Assembly: GCA_964605665.1 (NCBI GenBank)
Contig: CAZSDP010000004.1
Span: 1 to 64,000, forward strand
Length of the DNA stretch: 64,000 bases
Direction of reading: 5' to 3'
Origin: CAZSDP01 sp964605665
Lineage (GTDB): Bacteria; Planctomycetota; UBA8108; UBA1146
The number at the start of each line of letters is the position of its first letter. Position 1 is the stretch's first letter. The translations under genes and the position numbers were made by a program. Below the pieces are notes generated by a model. It did no database searches. It was not told the DNA's origin and was given only the letters and a program-made list of their open reading frames with translations. Below are positions 45,594 through 54,173 of the stretch, in pieces.

Positions 45594-46312
45594 GGACTCG
45601 TGTTCTCCGATGAGGAACTGGAGTGAGCTGAGAGGAGCTGTCCATCTTCGATGCGAATCAGCCGGTCTGCTAAACCGACCATCTCTCGACTGTGAGTTGC
45701 CATGATCAGAGTCTTGCCACTCTCTCGTACCATCGAATCGATCAGTTCGACGATTTCAGATCCGCGGGTCGCATCGAGTTGGCCCGTGGGCTCGTCCGCC
45801 AAGATTAAATCTGGGTCGTGGACCAATGCGGCGGCGATCGCGACTCTCTGTTGCTCTCCTCCCGAAAGGACATCGGGGCGACTCTCGCCGCGGTCCGCGA
45901 GGCCGACCCGCTCCAGAAGTGTCTGAGCATGGGCACAGTTGTCAGCATTACGTCGATTGTTCAACTCGAGTCGTAGCTCGACATTCTCCCGAACATTGAG
46001 GGTGGGAATCAAATTGAAACCTTGGAAGATGATCCCCACATGCCGTCTTCGAAAGAGGGTGCGTTCTCGATCAGAGATGTCGCCCAACGACTTGCCAGCG
46101 ACTGTGACAGTTCCGGAGTCGGGGATTTCGATTCCTCCGATCAGCTGGAGCAATGTCGTCTTTCCGCTCCCCGACTTTCCGACCAGAACGACAAACTCTC
46201 CTCGCTCAACGCTCATCGAAGCGTCGATCAAGACCCGGTGTTCTTGCAACCCCTCGCGAAAGGTACGAGAGACTCCCTCGAGTTGAATCAGAGGGTCAGA
46301 TCGCTCGATCAT
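45590..46312 (-). CDS. LolD/MacB-type ABC transporter ATPase
   Basis: A 240-aa nucleotide-binding subunit. Walker A is GKSGSGKT (45-52), the Q-loop is IIFQGFNLIP, the signature is LSGGEQQR, Walker B is LILADEP, and the H-loop is MATHS. Similarity is to the LolD/MacB class that pairs with FtsX permeases, here the next gene. ATG 46312 (GAGG upstream) overlaps the serine hydrolase stop by four bases. Confidence 0.95.
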   Translation of the reverse strand: MIERSDPLIQLEGVSRTFREGLQEHRVLIDASMSVERGEFVVLVGKSGSGKTTLLQLIGGIEIPDSGTVTVAGKSLGDISDRERTLFRRRHVGIIFQGFNLIPTLNVRENVELRLELNNRRNADNCAHAQTLLERVGLADRGESRPDVLSGGEQQRVAIAAALVHDPDLILADEPTGQLDATRGSEIVELIDSMVRESGKTLIMATHSREMVGLADRLIRIEDGQLLSAHSSSSSENTSP

Positions 46313-47589
46313 CGTTGATCCTCTTCTGGTCTCAGCCACCGTCGCGCAATACTGGTTCCGAGCGCCTGCCAAAAGGGGAACGCGGTTTCTTCATAACCAT
46401 AGACTCCGTCATTCAGGGTCTGGTTCGGATTGTTGTAGAGGCACGCGGTGATGAAAAGACTGCGACCAGTACCGCGGTCGTACAAGTAGGCATTTTCGAT
46501 GGTGAAGCCATAGGCGAGACCCACCTTGTTGGTGACCTCCAACTCATCGTCAGGAATGACCTCGCGCAATCCGGGCAGTAAGAATTTCCCCCAGTGATCG
46601 GGATACTCCTTCTGGTCCAATTGGGGATTCTCCGATTGTCGAGGTAGTTCGCGCATCGCCGAGATCAGCACTTCGCGGGTTGGGTCTGTGATCGCATAGC
46701 CAGGCTTTTGTGGGATGAGATCTGGACGCACGAGAGCGATCAGCGCGTCCTGGAGATCGCGAAGTGAAACCGCGTTCTTTCTCGAGAAGTCCATCGGACC
46801 ATCGGTGCGAATCTCGCCGTCGACTCGAGCTTGACCAACCTCCAGACCGGGAATTTGTCTCGGTTGGAGTTGTAGATCGCTGACTCGCTCTGGGATTCGC
46901 AAGATGGGGCTTTCCGCAGGTCCGAAGGTGATGACCGGTGACTTCAGATTCTCTTCAAGCGTGCAGCGGCGACCGAGTCGATGGTTGATCCTCACGGTTG
47001 AGTATCCCGCTCGGTACGCCCTCGCATTCAACGCCCGGTGGCCGACAACCCCGTACAGCCGATCGAATGCGACGTTGTCAGAAATCAGAGAGAGCTTTCG
47101 AATCTCATGTTCGAGAGTGATCGACTCCCCCTCGAGATTCGTCGAGTCCTCTGTCGCTAGTACTTCGCCTTCGAAGAGTGGCTGGATGCAAAATGGAGTG
47201 GAAAGTGTGAGTCGAGGCTCGAAGAGACGTGATTCTTCGAACCACTCCAGGGCGGCGAGAGCAGCGTAGATCTTCACGCTGCTCGCCGGATAGAAGTACT
47301 CCGCATCGACTCGATAGTCGTGACGGATGAGATGGGCGGGAATTCTCCCCTTTGCCTCGACCACTTCCGCGACCAGGATTTGGAGCCGATGGTCCGAGGC
47401 ACGCCTTGCGATGACCTCCAGATCTGGATCGGTTCGAAGCATTGCTGATATCGCGCCGATCGGCCGCACTTCTTCAACAGTCCGGCAACCGCTGAGGAAA
47501 AGTCCCAGCAGAATCAACGAGAGAAAGAGCCGCTGAACGCTGGTGTCGGAGATTCCCTCTGAAGGCTGGTGAGGATCGACCACGCTCAT
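46309..47589 (-). CDS. Serine hydrolase lipoprotein, class A beta-lactamase-like fold
   Basis: 426 aa. The lipoprotein signal ends in LFLSGC (Cys35). The penicillin-recognising serine-hydrolase motifs are all present: SxxK as S103-S-V-K106 in PASSVKIYAAL, SDN at 169-171 (LISDNVAF), and a KxG near residue 357 (NKVGLAYGF). It is longer than a true class A beta-lactamase (about 290 aa) and is tethered to a membrane, so resistance is not the obvious role. In this operon it may act as an esterase, amidase or acyltransferase on the exported molecule. It overlaps the BioF-like gene by four bases. Confidence 0.8.
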   Translation of the reverse strand: MSVVDPHQPSEGISDTSVQRLFLSLILLGLFLSGCRTVEEVRPIGAISAMLRTDPDLEVIARRASDHRLQILVAEVVEAKGRIPAHLIRHDYRVDAEYFYPASSVKIYAALAALEWFEESRLFEPRLTLSTPFCIQPLFEGEVLATEDSTNLEGESITLEHEIRKLSLISDNVAFDRLYGVVGHRALNARAYRAGYSTVRINHRLGRRCTLEENLKSPVITFGPAESPILRIPERVSDLQLQPRQIPGLEVGQARVDGEIRTDGPMDFSRKNAVSLRDLQDALIALVRPDLIPQKPGYAITDPTREVLISAMRELPRQSENPQLDQKEYPDHWGKFLLPGLREVIPDDELEVTNKVGLAYGFTIENAYLYDRGTGRSLFITACLYNNPNQTLNDGVYGYEETAFPFWQALGTSIARRWLRPEEDQR

Positions 47590-48647
47590 CGGTCTGCTCC
47601 TTTCGAGTCATCGAGCTGACTCGAGACCTCTCGCCGCTCGTCTCGTCCGATTCTCAAGTCGGTGAGAGCCGCGGCCAGATCGGAAATCTGATCGGCGGTG
47701 TGTAAGGCGGTGACACTACCTCGCAGGTAGCCTTCCTCCGGAGCGCCAGGGTATCGAATGAAAGGGATCTGGAATCCGCGATCGGAAAGTTCGCGGGAGA
47801 TTTGCTTCAATTGGCTCTCAGAATCACCCCGAATGCAGAAGACTGGCAGGGGGTGGGGAGGGAACTGCACGATGAAGTCCCGCAGGCACTCTTGTGCGTA
47901 ACCGATCACCTTCGCCAGCGCCTCATGGCGTTCCGGTTCGTCTCGGATGATCTTCAGTGCGGCGATGGTCGCGGCGACCGTCGAGGGGGGGAGTGCAGTC
48001 GATCCGACGTGAAGATTGTGGGCACGGGCGGCGGCGATCTCTTGGCGAGATCCCCAGGCGATTCCGCCGGTGGTTCCAAAAGCCTTGGCGAGCGAGGCAA
48101 CGCCCAGAACTCGGGAGTCGTCGCAATTGAAGTGGGACGCGGTTCCGCGACCACCGGGGCCGACGACTCCGAGACCATGCGCGTCGTCGACGAGGATGCG
48201 CGCCTTTGACCGGTCGCCGATCGCTCCGAGTAGATCTGGTAGATCGGCAACTTCTCCCCGTGAAGGGAAGACGCCATCGGTCAAGATCCATAGTGCCTCA
48301 CTGCTGTCGGAGACCGGTCTGGCCCCCGCGAGGATGACCGCGTGCTCGAGGCTCGGGTGTGCGCGCGAATCGACCCATGCCGCGGCGCCGGAGTCGAGAT
48401 TCGCCTTCGTCATCACCAAACTCGCAAGAGCACCGCTCGGTAAGAGAAGAGCATCTTCACAGCCGATCCACGCTGAGAACTCGCTTTCGAGTTGATCGTG
48501 GGCGGGAGATCCACCGCTGGTGGTGCGAGACGCTCCAGAGCCGAAGCCGTCTCGATCGAGAGCCGCGTGAGCTGCGGCGAGGACTCGTGCATCACGAGCG
48601 AGTCCGAGATAGTCACAACCGGCGAATGAGATCGACTTCTGCGACAA
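47586..48647 (-). CDS. Alpha-oxoamine synthase family protein, BioF/KBL-like
   Basis: A 353-aa PLP enzyme of the family that condenses an acyl-CoA or acyl-carrier with an amino acid (BioF, KBL, HemA, serine palmitoyltransferase). Marks are FGSGASRTTSGGSPAHDQLE (35-54), DDAHGLG (154-160), the Schiff-base lysine K188 in GVASLAKAFGTTGG and GSTALPPS. It is somewhat short for the family (380-400). No other biotin gene is present, so 8-amino-7-oxononanoate synthesis is possible but not favoured by context. The start is TTG 48647 with AAGGG upstream. It is the first gene of the operon. Confidence 0.82.
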   Translation of the reverse strand: MSQKSISFAGCDYLGLARDARVLAAAHAALDRDGFGSGASRTTSGGSPAHDQLESEFSAWIGCEDALLLPSGALASLVMTKANLDSGAAAWVDSRAHPSLEHAVILAGARPVSDSSEALWILTDGVFPSRGEVADLPDLLGAIGDRSKARILVDDAHGLGVVGPGGRGTASHFNCDDSRVLGVASLAKAFGTTGGIAWGSRQEIAAARAHNLHVGSTALPPSTVAATIAALKIIRDEPERHEALAKVIGYAQECLRDFIVQFPPHPLPVFCIRGDSESQLKQISRELSDRGFQIPFIRYPGAPEEGYLRGSVTALHTADQISDLAAALTDLRIGRDERREVSSQLDDSKGADR

Positions 48648-48874
48648 CTTGGACCCTTCCCCTCATAGCGATTGGACATCTCTTTCTCCGATCGGATCTG
48701 GACTGTTCTTGCCAGAACCTGGAGGGAGAACCCGCTGGCGGGTGACCTGCGGAAGGTAGCCTACCCTGAGCTCACGAAGAACGGAGCCGATGCGTGTTGC
48801 CGGTCGAGAGGATTTTGCCTGAAATCGCGGGGAGCCGCGGGTAGATCGTCGATAAAGCGGCCTGAAAAAGCGGA

Positions 48875-48936
48875 GGGTGGGACGGGATTCTCTCCCGACC
48901 CACCCCATTGGGATCTGACTCCGCCGCTCCCACCCT
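48875..48936 (-). promoter_or_regulatory. Mutually exclusive hairpins in operon leader
   Basis: GGGTGGGACGGGA (48875-48887) pairs with TCCCGACCCACCC (48893-48905) with one A/A mismatch. The same left arm (AGGGTGGGA, 48874-48882) also matches TCCCACCCT at 48928-48936. The two structures cannot form together, an arrangement seen in attenuators. It lies about 230-290 bases upstream of the BioF-like start. Confidence 0.3.
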
Positions 48937-49238
48937 AGCTCTGGGAACGACCCGCGGCTGAGATCGAGTGATCTCCCACGGCGTCCGATCTCCGGGAACA
49001 CTCCTGCTGCGATCGATCGTGTGACCCGTGCAAGTCGGCGAGACGCGATCGTGCGAACGAGGCGAAGCTCCAGAAGATCTCCGATGGTCTGCGGGTGGAC
49101 CTCGGTCATCCAAGGAACTCCATCAGTTTCGGTTTTTCAGACTCTCGAACTTGAGAGATCCTGAGGAGATCGCCGCAAAGAGCGTGAGGGAGGGGCAATC
49201 ATGGATTGGGGGGAGTGAGGGGAAGGGGGAGAAGTGAT

Positions 49239-49302
49239 CGGCGCTGAGACTTCCCGGCATTGGGAATTCCCGGCGCTGAGGCTTCGCGGCGCTGAGGTTT
49301 GA
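49239..49302. repeat. Four-copy 16-bp tandem repeat
   Basis: Units starting at 49239, 49255, 49271 and 49287 share CGGCGCTGAG (third copy exact, second CGGCATTGGG) followed by a variable 6-mer. The array ends within two bases of the stop of the gene at 49304-50104. The second unit includes the palindrome GGGAATTCCC. Confidence 0.7.
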
Positions 49303-49303
49303 T

Positions 49304-50104
49304 TCAGCGGTGGCGCTCGATGCTGATCGACTCGACCGCTGATTGCCCAGGGCGCCCACCGACCGTCAAGGTCGCCGGAGATGAATCCGTGCGATCACTG
49401 CTCTTGCAGGAGAGCCGCCCCGACTGGATCTCTTTCAGCAGCCACTCGACGACAGCACCGTCGCGATCGTGGATCGCGATGGAAGAGGAAGCAGCTTTGG
49501 CGACGCTCTTCACCGTTGTGGGGGGGTGGTAACCCTCGCCGGGATCCTCGAACATCTGAGAAGAGATGGCGAATGCGATGATGGAGTATCGGCCCGAGAC
49601 GACACAGGTCCCTGCGAAGACTTGGGGATAGATCTGCGCGGCAAGGGTGCGGTATTGGCGTTGATCGACTCGCTCGACCGCGGCATCGGTCGCCTCCTCG
49701 GAGAGGCGCCAGGTGGGGGGCGCCGTACCATTCCATGCGTTGAGGAACAGTTGATGGAGGCGCTTCATTCCCCGGTTGATGGGGCCACCAAAAGAGATAG
49801 CTCCATCACGAGGGGGTGGCGGCAAGTGGAGCAGGCCACGGGTGAGGAGGTCGGTGATCGGCTCTGGCAAGATCCAGCCGCCGATTCCCTTTCCAGGTCC
49901 GCAGAACAATGATCTTCCGAAGCAGGCATGGGGACCGAGAGAGGACAAGAACGAGTCGCGGTCGAGCAGTTGAAAAGAATCGAACTCGAACTCCAATGGG
50001 AACGGGAGTGCTTCCGCCCAAGTTTGTCCAACCTGGGTGATCAACTGCTCGCAGATCGGCTTACACGCCGTCGACAGACCCACGCCAACTTCCCTTTCGG
50101 CCAT
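49304..50104 (-). CDS. Protein of unknown function, faintly CheC/FliM-like
   Basis: 266 aa, not recognised with confidence. There is no signal peptide. The spacing of hydrophobic strands and segments such as GKGIGGWILPEPITDLLTRGLL and RGMKRLHQLFLNAWNG loosely recalls the CheC/FliM phosphatase-like fold, but the key Asp/Asn pairs are not clear. ATG 50104 has a weak ribosome site. It follows the carboxypeptidase-regulatory-like gene by 95 bases and may share its transcript. A 16-bp tandem repeat adjoins its stop. Confidence 0.5.
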   Translation of the reverse strand: MAEREVGVGLSTACKPICEQLITQVGQTWAEALPFPLEFEFDSFQLLDRDSFLSSLGPHACFGRSLFCGPGKGIGGWILPEPITDLLTRGLLHLPPPPRDGAISFGGPINRGMKRLHQLFLNAWNGTAPPTWRLSEEATDAAVERVDQRQYRTLAAQIYPQVFAGTCVVSGRYSIIAFAISSQMFEDPGEGYHPPTTVKSVAKAASSSIAIHDRDGAVVEWLLKEIQSGRLSCKSSDRTDSSPATLTVGGRPGQSAVESISIERHR

Positions 50105-50199
50105 TCTGCTCGCTCGAAGATGCCGAAGAGAAAGAGCGGGCAGAGAGTTCTCTTAAGGGTCCGATGATCTGAGGAATCCGTCGAGCGACCGCTCTCCGA

Positions 50200-51984
50200 T
50201 CAGGGGAGGCGGGCTTCGGTGGTCGTTCTGGGATGCAGGCGAATCTCGGTCGAGACTTCCCCCTCGGTGAGTTCTCCGACGATCCGGTAGGTTCCCGGGG
50301 GCAGGGTGAGCAGGGTACTACCCCCCGCCCCGGTTTGTCTTTGGCACCAAGCGTCCGGTAAGGAGGGAGCATCTAAAGGCTCCACCCGGAAGGGCTGGAA
50401 GCCGAGAGGTTGCCCATCTCGAGAGAGCAAGGTGACCGTCAATTCCCCACCTGGAGTCAAGATCGCCGTTTGAGGACTGGGGTGATGGCTCGGAGGCAGT
50501 TCGAAGAACCACGGTGCCCAACCGCGCTGGAAGACCACCCCCTGACCGCCATTGACCGGCCAGCGATAGAAATTTGGTCGGCTGCCCGGGCGAAGAGGGG
50601 TGAGATTCCCTCCGTCTTCGAGGAGGCACACTTGAGGTCTACCCACTTCATTTGAGTTTTCTGATGGCGAGTCTCGAACGACCACCACTTCGAGCTCGGT
50701 GGAGTTCTCAAACTCGTAAACGACGTGGGTGTCTCCCGACACTTCGAAGTCTCGCACTGGACCGAAGCTCTCTTCGGGAGTGAGTTGGAAGAGCCAACGG
50801 TAAGATCCGTGCGGCACATTTTCAAATTCGAACCAACCCTCTTCGTCGGTGGTGAAGGAGAGAGCTTGGGGTCCGAAGAGGGTGCCGGAGAGTTGTGCTG
50901 CTGGTCCACCTTCAGGGGTGAGGACCTGGCCGACGAGTCGAGAAGAGCTGAAGAGGAGGTCGACGGTCCCCGGTCCTTCGATGTTGAGCTCCTGGCTTCC
51001 TCCCGATCCGTCTTGTGGGTGCTCGTAACGAGGGGAGAAGGCGAAACTGTAATTGCCGATGGCGGGGAGTTGGATCGAGTATCGACCGTCCTCACCGACG
51101 ACGGCGGCGGTATTCGAGTGGTTTTCGCGACCCCAGATCACCAATCTCCCACCGGAGACCGGACTCCCGTTGTGAAGGACCACACCGTTGATCGGCACCG
51201 GAGGTCCGAGCACAAAGTCGATGGTCAGCTCCTGACCCATCCCGAGTTCGATCTCGCGCGATCCGAGTCGCTGGCGACTGGTGCGATAGGAGAGTAGGTA
51301 CTTGCCGGTGGAGAGCCGTCCGATGCGGGTTTCCGGTGCGAGCAACGTCGTGCTCTTCTTCTCGACGAGTGGTGATCCGAGCTCCGCCGGAGTTCTCGGC
51401 TGACGCAGTTGAATTTCGACGATGAATCGCTCCTCCGGATCTGCCTCTTGTAGCTTGGGAGAGATCCAGAGCACCGATTCCGGCGCGATCGGCAACTCCA
51501 AGTTTGCGAGTTCGAATGGAACCCCAGAAGGAGTCGATCCGTCGACCACTTCCCAATAGGCGGGTGCATAACCCTCGGCTCTGACCGTCATTCGAAAACT
51601 AGAACGCTCTGAAAACTCACAAGTGAACACGCCGGTGCTATCGGTTCGAGAGTGGGTGAGTGGTGGGATTCTCGCGTCGGTTCCCTCAGTGATCGTCACT
51701 GTCGCGTTCGGTACACCTCGTCCTGTTTGATGATCGATGATCCGTCCGAACGCTTCAATTTGCGGGCCGGTGGGGATGCGAGGAGCGTTCGGTTCTGGAG
51801 CAGGACGATCGAATGCATCGTTTCCGTTGACGAGGGTGCGATCTTCGACCACTTCGGATCGGTTTTGACTCGATTTGGAAGGAGTTTCCTCTCGACGTTC
51901 GTTCTTCCCGAGAAAGAACCAAATCGAGCAGAGCGATATGGCGACGAGAGCGATCGCGATGACGATGGTGCGTGAGCGCTGCAT
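50200..51984 (-). CDS. Membrane-anchored protein with carboxypeptidase-regulatory-like domains
   Basis: 594 aa from ATG 51984. One N-terminal helix (RTIVIAIALVAISLCSIWFFLG) anchors a long extracytoplasmic part. Several CarboxypepD_reg / transthyretin-like modules show the pattern G-x-I/V-x(8)-G-x-x-V-x-x-A-x-V: FGRIIDHQTGRGVPNATVTI (about 96), INGVVLHNGSPVSGGRLVIWG (about 275) and LVGQVLTPEGGPAAQLSGTL (about 350), each followed by a TDSTGVF or TDEEGWFEFENVPHG turn. It has no catalytic domain. It is likely a structural or binding envelope protein. Confidence 0.75.
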   Translation of the reverse strand: MQRSRTIVIAIALVAISLCSIWFFLGKNERREETPSKSSQNRSEVVEDRTLVNGNDAFDRPAPEPNAPRIPTGPQIEAFGRIIDHQTGRGVPNATVTITEGTDARIPPLTHSRTDSTGVFTCEFSERSSFRMTVRAEGYAPAYWEVVDGSTPSGVPFELANLELPIAPESVLWISPKLQEADPEERFIVEIQLRQPRTPAELGSPLVEKKSTTLLAPETRIGRLSTGKYLLSYRTSRQRLGSREIELGMGQELTIDFVLGPPVPINGVVLHNGSPVSGGRLVIWGRENHSNTAAVVGEDGRYSIQLPAIGNYSFAFSPRYEHPQDGSGGSQELNIEGPGTVDLLFSSSRLVGQVLTPEGGPAAQLSGTLFGPQALSFTTDEEGWFEFENVPHGSYRWLFQLTPEESFGPVRDFEVSGDTHVVYEFENSTELEVVVVRDSPSENSNEVGRPQVCLLEDGGNLTPLRPGSRPNFYRWPVNGGQGVVFQRGWAPWFFELPPSHHPSPQTAILTPGGELTVTLLSRDGQPLGFQPFRVEPLDAPSLPDAWCQRQTGAGGSTLLTLPPGTYRIVGELTEGEVSTEIRLHPRTTTEARLP

Positions 51985-52110
51985 GGCTGTGAGTCCTGAC
52001 CCGATACAGGCGACCCTCTCAGTAGAGTTGGCCTGTGACGATCGATGGTCGAGCCGAACCCCATCCCGGAGTAGAGCGGGAAAGGAGGGCGAGCTCAAAA
52101 ATCGGTCGAA

Positions 52111-52551
52111 CTACCTGTCGATGACTGCGATCACCTTCAGCTCGACGGCGATCGGGGTCGGGAGCGCCCCGACCTCCACCGTCGTGCGGCATGGTCGTGT
52201 CTCGCCAAAGTACTCGGCATAGACTCGATTGAAGGTGGCGAAGTCGGCTTTCATGTTGGTGAGGAACACCGTCACGTCGACGATCTGTTCCCATTTTGCT
52301 CCCGCATCTTCGATCACGTGGCGGACATTCTCGAAGCAGGAGCGACACTGCGCCTCAATATCATAGGATACGATGCTTCCGTCGGGGCTGAGCTCGACCC
52401 CGGGGATCTGCGCTTTCCCACGGGCTCTCGGCCCGACTCCTGAGAGAAACAAGAAATTCCCCACCTGACGCGCATGAGGGTAGGGCCCGACAGGTTCTGG
52501 GGCTCGGTCGCTCATCTGCCCTTCTGTCGGGCCGGTCGAATTGGGGGTCAT
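52111..52551 (-). CDS. RidA-family protein, probable 2-aminomuconate deaminase
   Basis: 146 aa from ATG 52551, overlapping the dehydrogenase stop by four bases (ATGA). ATG 52515 is a shorter alternative. The YjgF/YER057c/UK114 (RidA) fold is seen in VGPYPHARQVGNFLFLSGVG, the trimer-core DVTVFLTNMKADFATFNRVYAEYF and RTTVEVGALPTPIAVELKVIAV. Sequence and place right after the aminomuconate-semialdehyde dehydrogenase fit 2-aminomuconate deaminase (AmnD/NbaF type), which releases ammonia to give 4-oxalocrotonate. A general enamine/imine deaminase is the fallback call. Confidence 0.82.
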   Translation of the reverse strand: MTPNSTGPTEGQMSDRAPEPVGPYPHARQVGNFLFLSGVGPRARGKAQIPGVELSPDGSIVSYDIEAQCRSCFENVRHVIEDAGAKWEQIVDVTVFLTNMKADFATFNRVYAEYFGETRPCRTTVEVGALPTPIAVELKVIAVIDR

Positions 52552-54032
52552 CGCTCGCCTTTCTCGGGATTTGGATCGAAACGGACGCAGACGCTCTTCG
52601 GCTCGGTGAAGAAGCGGAGGGCGTCCCAGCCGCCCTCGCGGCCGACTCCACTCTGTTTGAGGCCGCCGAATGGAACTCGCAGATCTCGCAGCATCCAGCA
52701 ATTGAACCAGATGATGCCCGCTTCCAATTGTTCGGCGAAACGATGCGATCGGGAGAGATCGTTGGTCCAGACCGAGGCGGCGAGTCCGTATCGAACTCCG
52801 TTCGCGATCTCGAGAGCCTCAGCCTCGTCTCGAAATGGGATGACCGAAACGACCGGTCCAAAGACTTCTTCTTGCTGAATGCGACAATCAGGCGAAGGAG
52901 CTGAGATCACGGTCGGTTCGAAGAAGGAGCCATTTTGACAGCGCCCTTCTGGCGTGACGCGGGACCCTCCGCAGAGGATTTCTCCCCCTTCTTCTTGAGC
53001 GTTCGCGACGAAGTGGCTGACCTTTTGAAGGTGATCTTCAGAGATGAGCGCGCCGATTTCGGTCGTCGGCTCATTGGGATCCCCGACCTTGAGCGCTTTC
53101 ACTCCTTCGGTGAACCTCGCCACAAACTCATCGAAGATCGAGTGTTCGACGAGGAGGCGCGAACCACAGAGACAGATCTCTCCTTGGTTGGTGAATCCAG
53201 CGCGAATCGTCCCCGCGATCGCGGCTGGAATGTCGGCATCTGCAAAGACGATGCTGGGGTTCTTGCCGCCGAGTTCGAGACTCAGTTTCTTGAAGTGGGG
53301 AGCGGCTTCTCTGGCGATCGTCGCTCCCGTTTCGGTTCCTCCGGTAAAGCTGATCGCACGAGTTTCGGGGTGGGTCACAATCGGTTGTCCTGCCGCGGCG
53401 CCCAGGCCATGCACGATGTTCAAGACGCCCGCGGGGAACCCCACCTCTTCAGTCACTTCTCCCAATAGGTGCGCAGTCAGTGGGGTGAGTTCGGAAGGTT
53501 TTCCGACGACGGTGCAACCGGCGGCGAGCGCCGGTGCGATCTTCCACGTGAAGAGGTAGAGCGGAAGGTTCCAAGGAGAGATACAGCCGACCACCCCGAT
53601 CGGCCGGCGAATCGTGGTGTGCCAAGAGTGATCAGCTGAATTGCCCGTTCCCGCCCGATGGAATTCAGAGCTTTCGTGAAGAATCGCGTTGGCGAAAAAT
53701 CGCAGATTGGCGATCGCTCGCGGGATGTCGACGTTGCGGGCGAGAGAAATCGGTTTTCCGTTGTCACGACTCTCCGCCTCGACGAATTCATCAAAGCGAG
53801 CTTCGATCCCATTGGCGACAGTGTGTAAGAGATGGCTCCGCTCTGCCGCAGCCCGATCTGACCAGGAGGGGAAGGCTCGTTGCGCTGCGGTGATCGCTCG
53901 TTCGACATCTGAGGCGTCGGAATCGGGAACTTGAGCATGGGGTCGACCTGTTGCCGGTTCGATCGATTGGAAGGATCGCCCATTCAACGCGTCCTGAGGG
54001 ACCCCGTCGATCCAGTTCTTGAGTATTTGCAT
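52548..54032 (-). CDS. 2-aminomuconate 6-semialdehyde dehydrogenase (ALDH8A1-like)
   Basis: A 494-aa NAD(P)-dependent aldehyde dehydrogenase. GCISPWNLPLYLFTWKIAPALAAG is the cofactor region. General base E253 lies in LELGGKN, and nucleophile C287 in NQGEICLCGSR. The end WFNCWMLRDLRVPFGGLKQSGVGREGG is the signature shared with 2-hydroxymuconate/2-aminomuconate semialdehyde dehydrogenases and with animal ALDH8A1. It would oxidise the ACMSD product to 2-aminomuconate. ATG 54032 has GGAGG five bases upstream. It is the second gene of the SDR-ALDH-RidA unit. Confidence 0.9.
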   Translation of the reverse strand: MQILKNWIDGVPQDALNGRSFQSIEPATGRPHAQVPDSDASDVERAITAAQRAFPSWSDRAAAERSHLLHTVANGIEARFDEFVEAESRDNGKPISLARNVDIPRAIANLRFFANAILHESSEFHRAGTGNSADHSWHTTIRRPIGVVGCISPWNLPLYLFTWKIAPALAAGCTVVGKPSELTPLTAHLLGEVTEEVGFPAGVLNIVHGLGAAAGQPIVTHPETRAISFTGGTETGATIAREAAPHFKKLSLELGGKNPSIVFADADIPAAIAGTIRAGFTNQGEICLCGSRLLVEHSIFDEFVARFTEGVKALKVGDPNEPTTEIGALISEDHLQKVSHFVANAQEEGGEILCGGSRVTPEGRCQNGSFFEPTVISAPSPDCRIQQEEVFGPVVSVIPFRDEAEALEIANGVRYGLAASVWTNDLSRSHRFAEQLEAGIIWFNCWMLRDLRVPFGGLKQSGVGREGGWDALRFFTEPKSVCVRFDPNPEKGER

Positions 54033-54173
54033 CGAACCTCCACAGGTCAGCGCGCGTATCGCGGTGCGTCGATCGTCGATCGGGCCGCCGCGTGAAGTGT
54101 AGCGAACCGTCACCGCGCTGTCTCCGCGTCCAGCGAGATCGGTCCCCTTCCGCAAGCATCGTCGGGCGCGGTC

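Larger units (their letters stand above)
48648..49303. other. Long leader region upstream of the five-gene operon
   Basis: About 650 bases without a secure gene. It contains competing hairpins (48875-48936) and a 16-base tandem repeat (49239-49302). A minus-strand frame from ATG 49109, with GGAG eight bases upstream, is open to 48663. Its first 40 or so codons look protein-like (TIGDLLELRLVRTIASRRLARVT is a plausible helix), but the rest is low-quality, so I do not call it. Confidence 0.4.

Noticed and set aside
46309..47589. Antibiotic-resistance beta-lactamase
   Set aside because: Motifs fit the fold, but length, lipid anchor and operon context point to another hydrolase role.
47586..48647. 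Biotin-pathway bioF
   Set aside because: No bioA, bioB, bioC or bioD nearby and a non-biotin operon, so only the family is claimed.
48663..49109. 148-aa minus-strand ORF upstream of the BioF-like gene
   Set aside because: It has a fair ribosome site and a plausible first 40 codons, but the rest is Arg/Ser/Pro-rich and spans the leader hairpins. Kept only as a remark in the intergenic entry.
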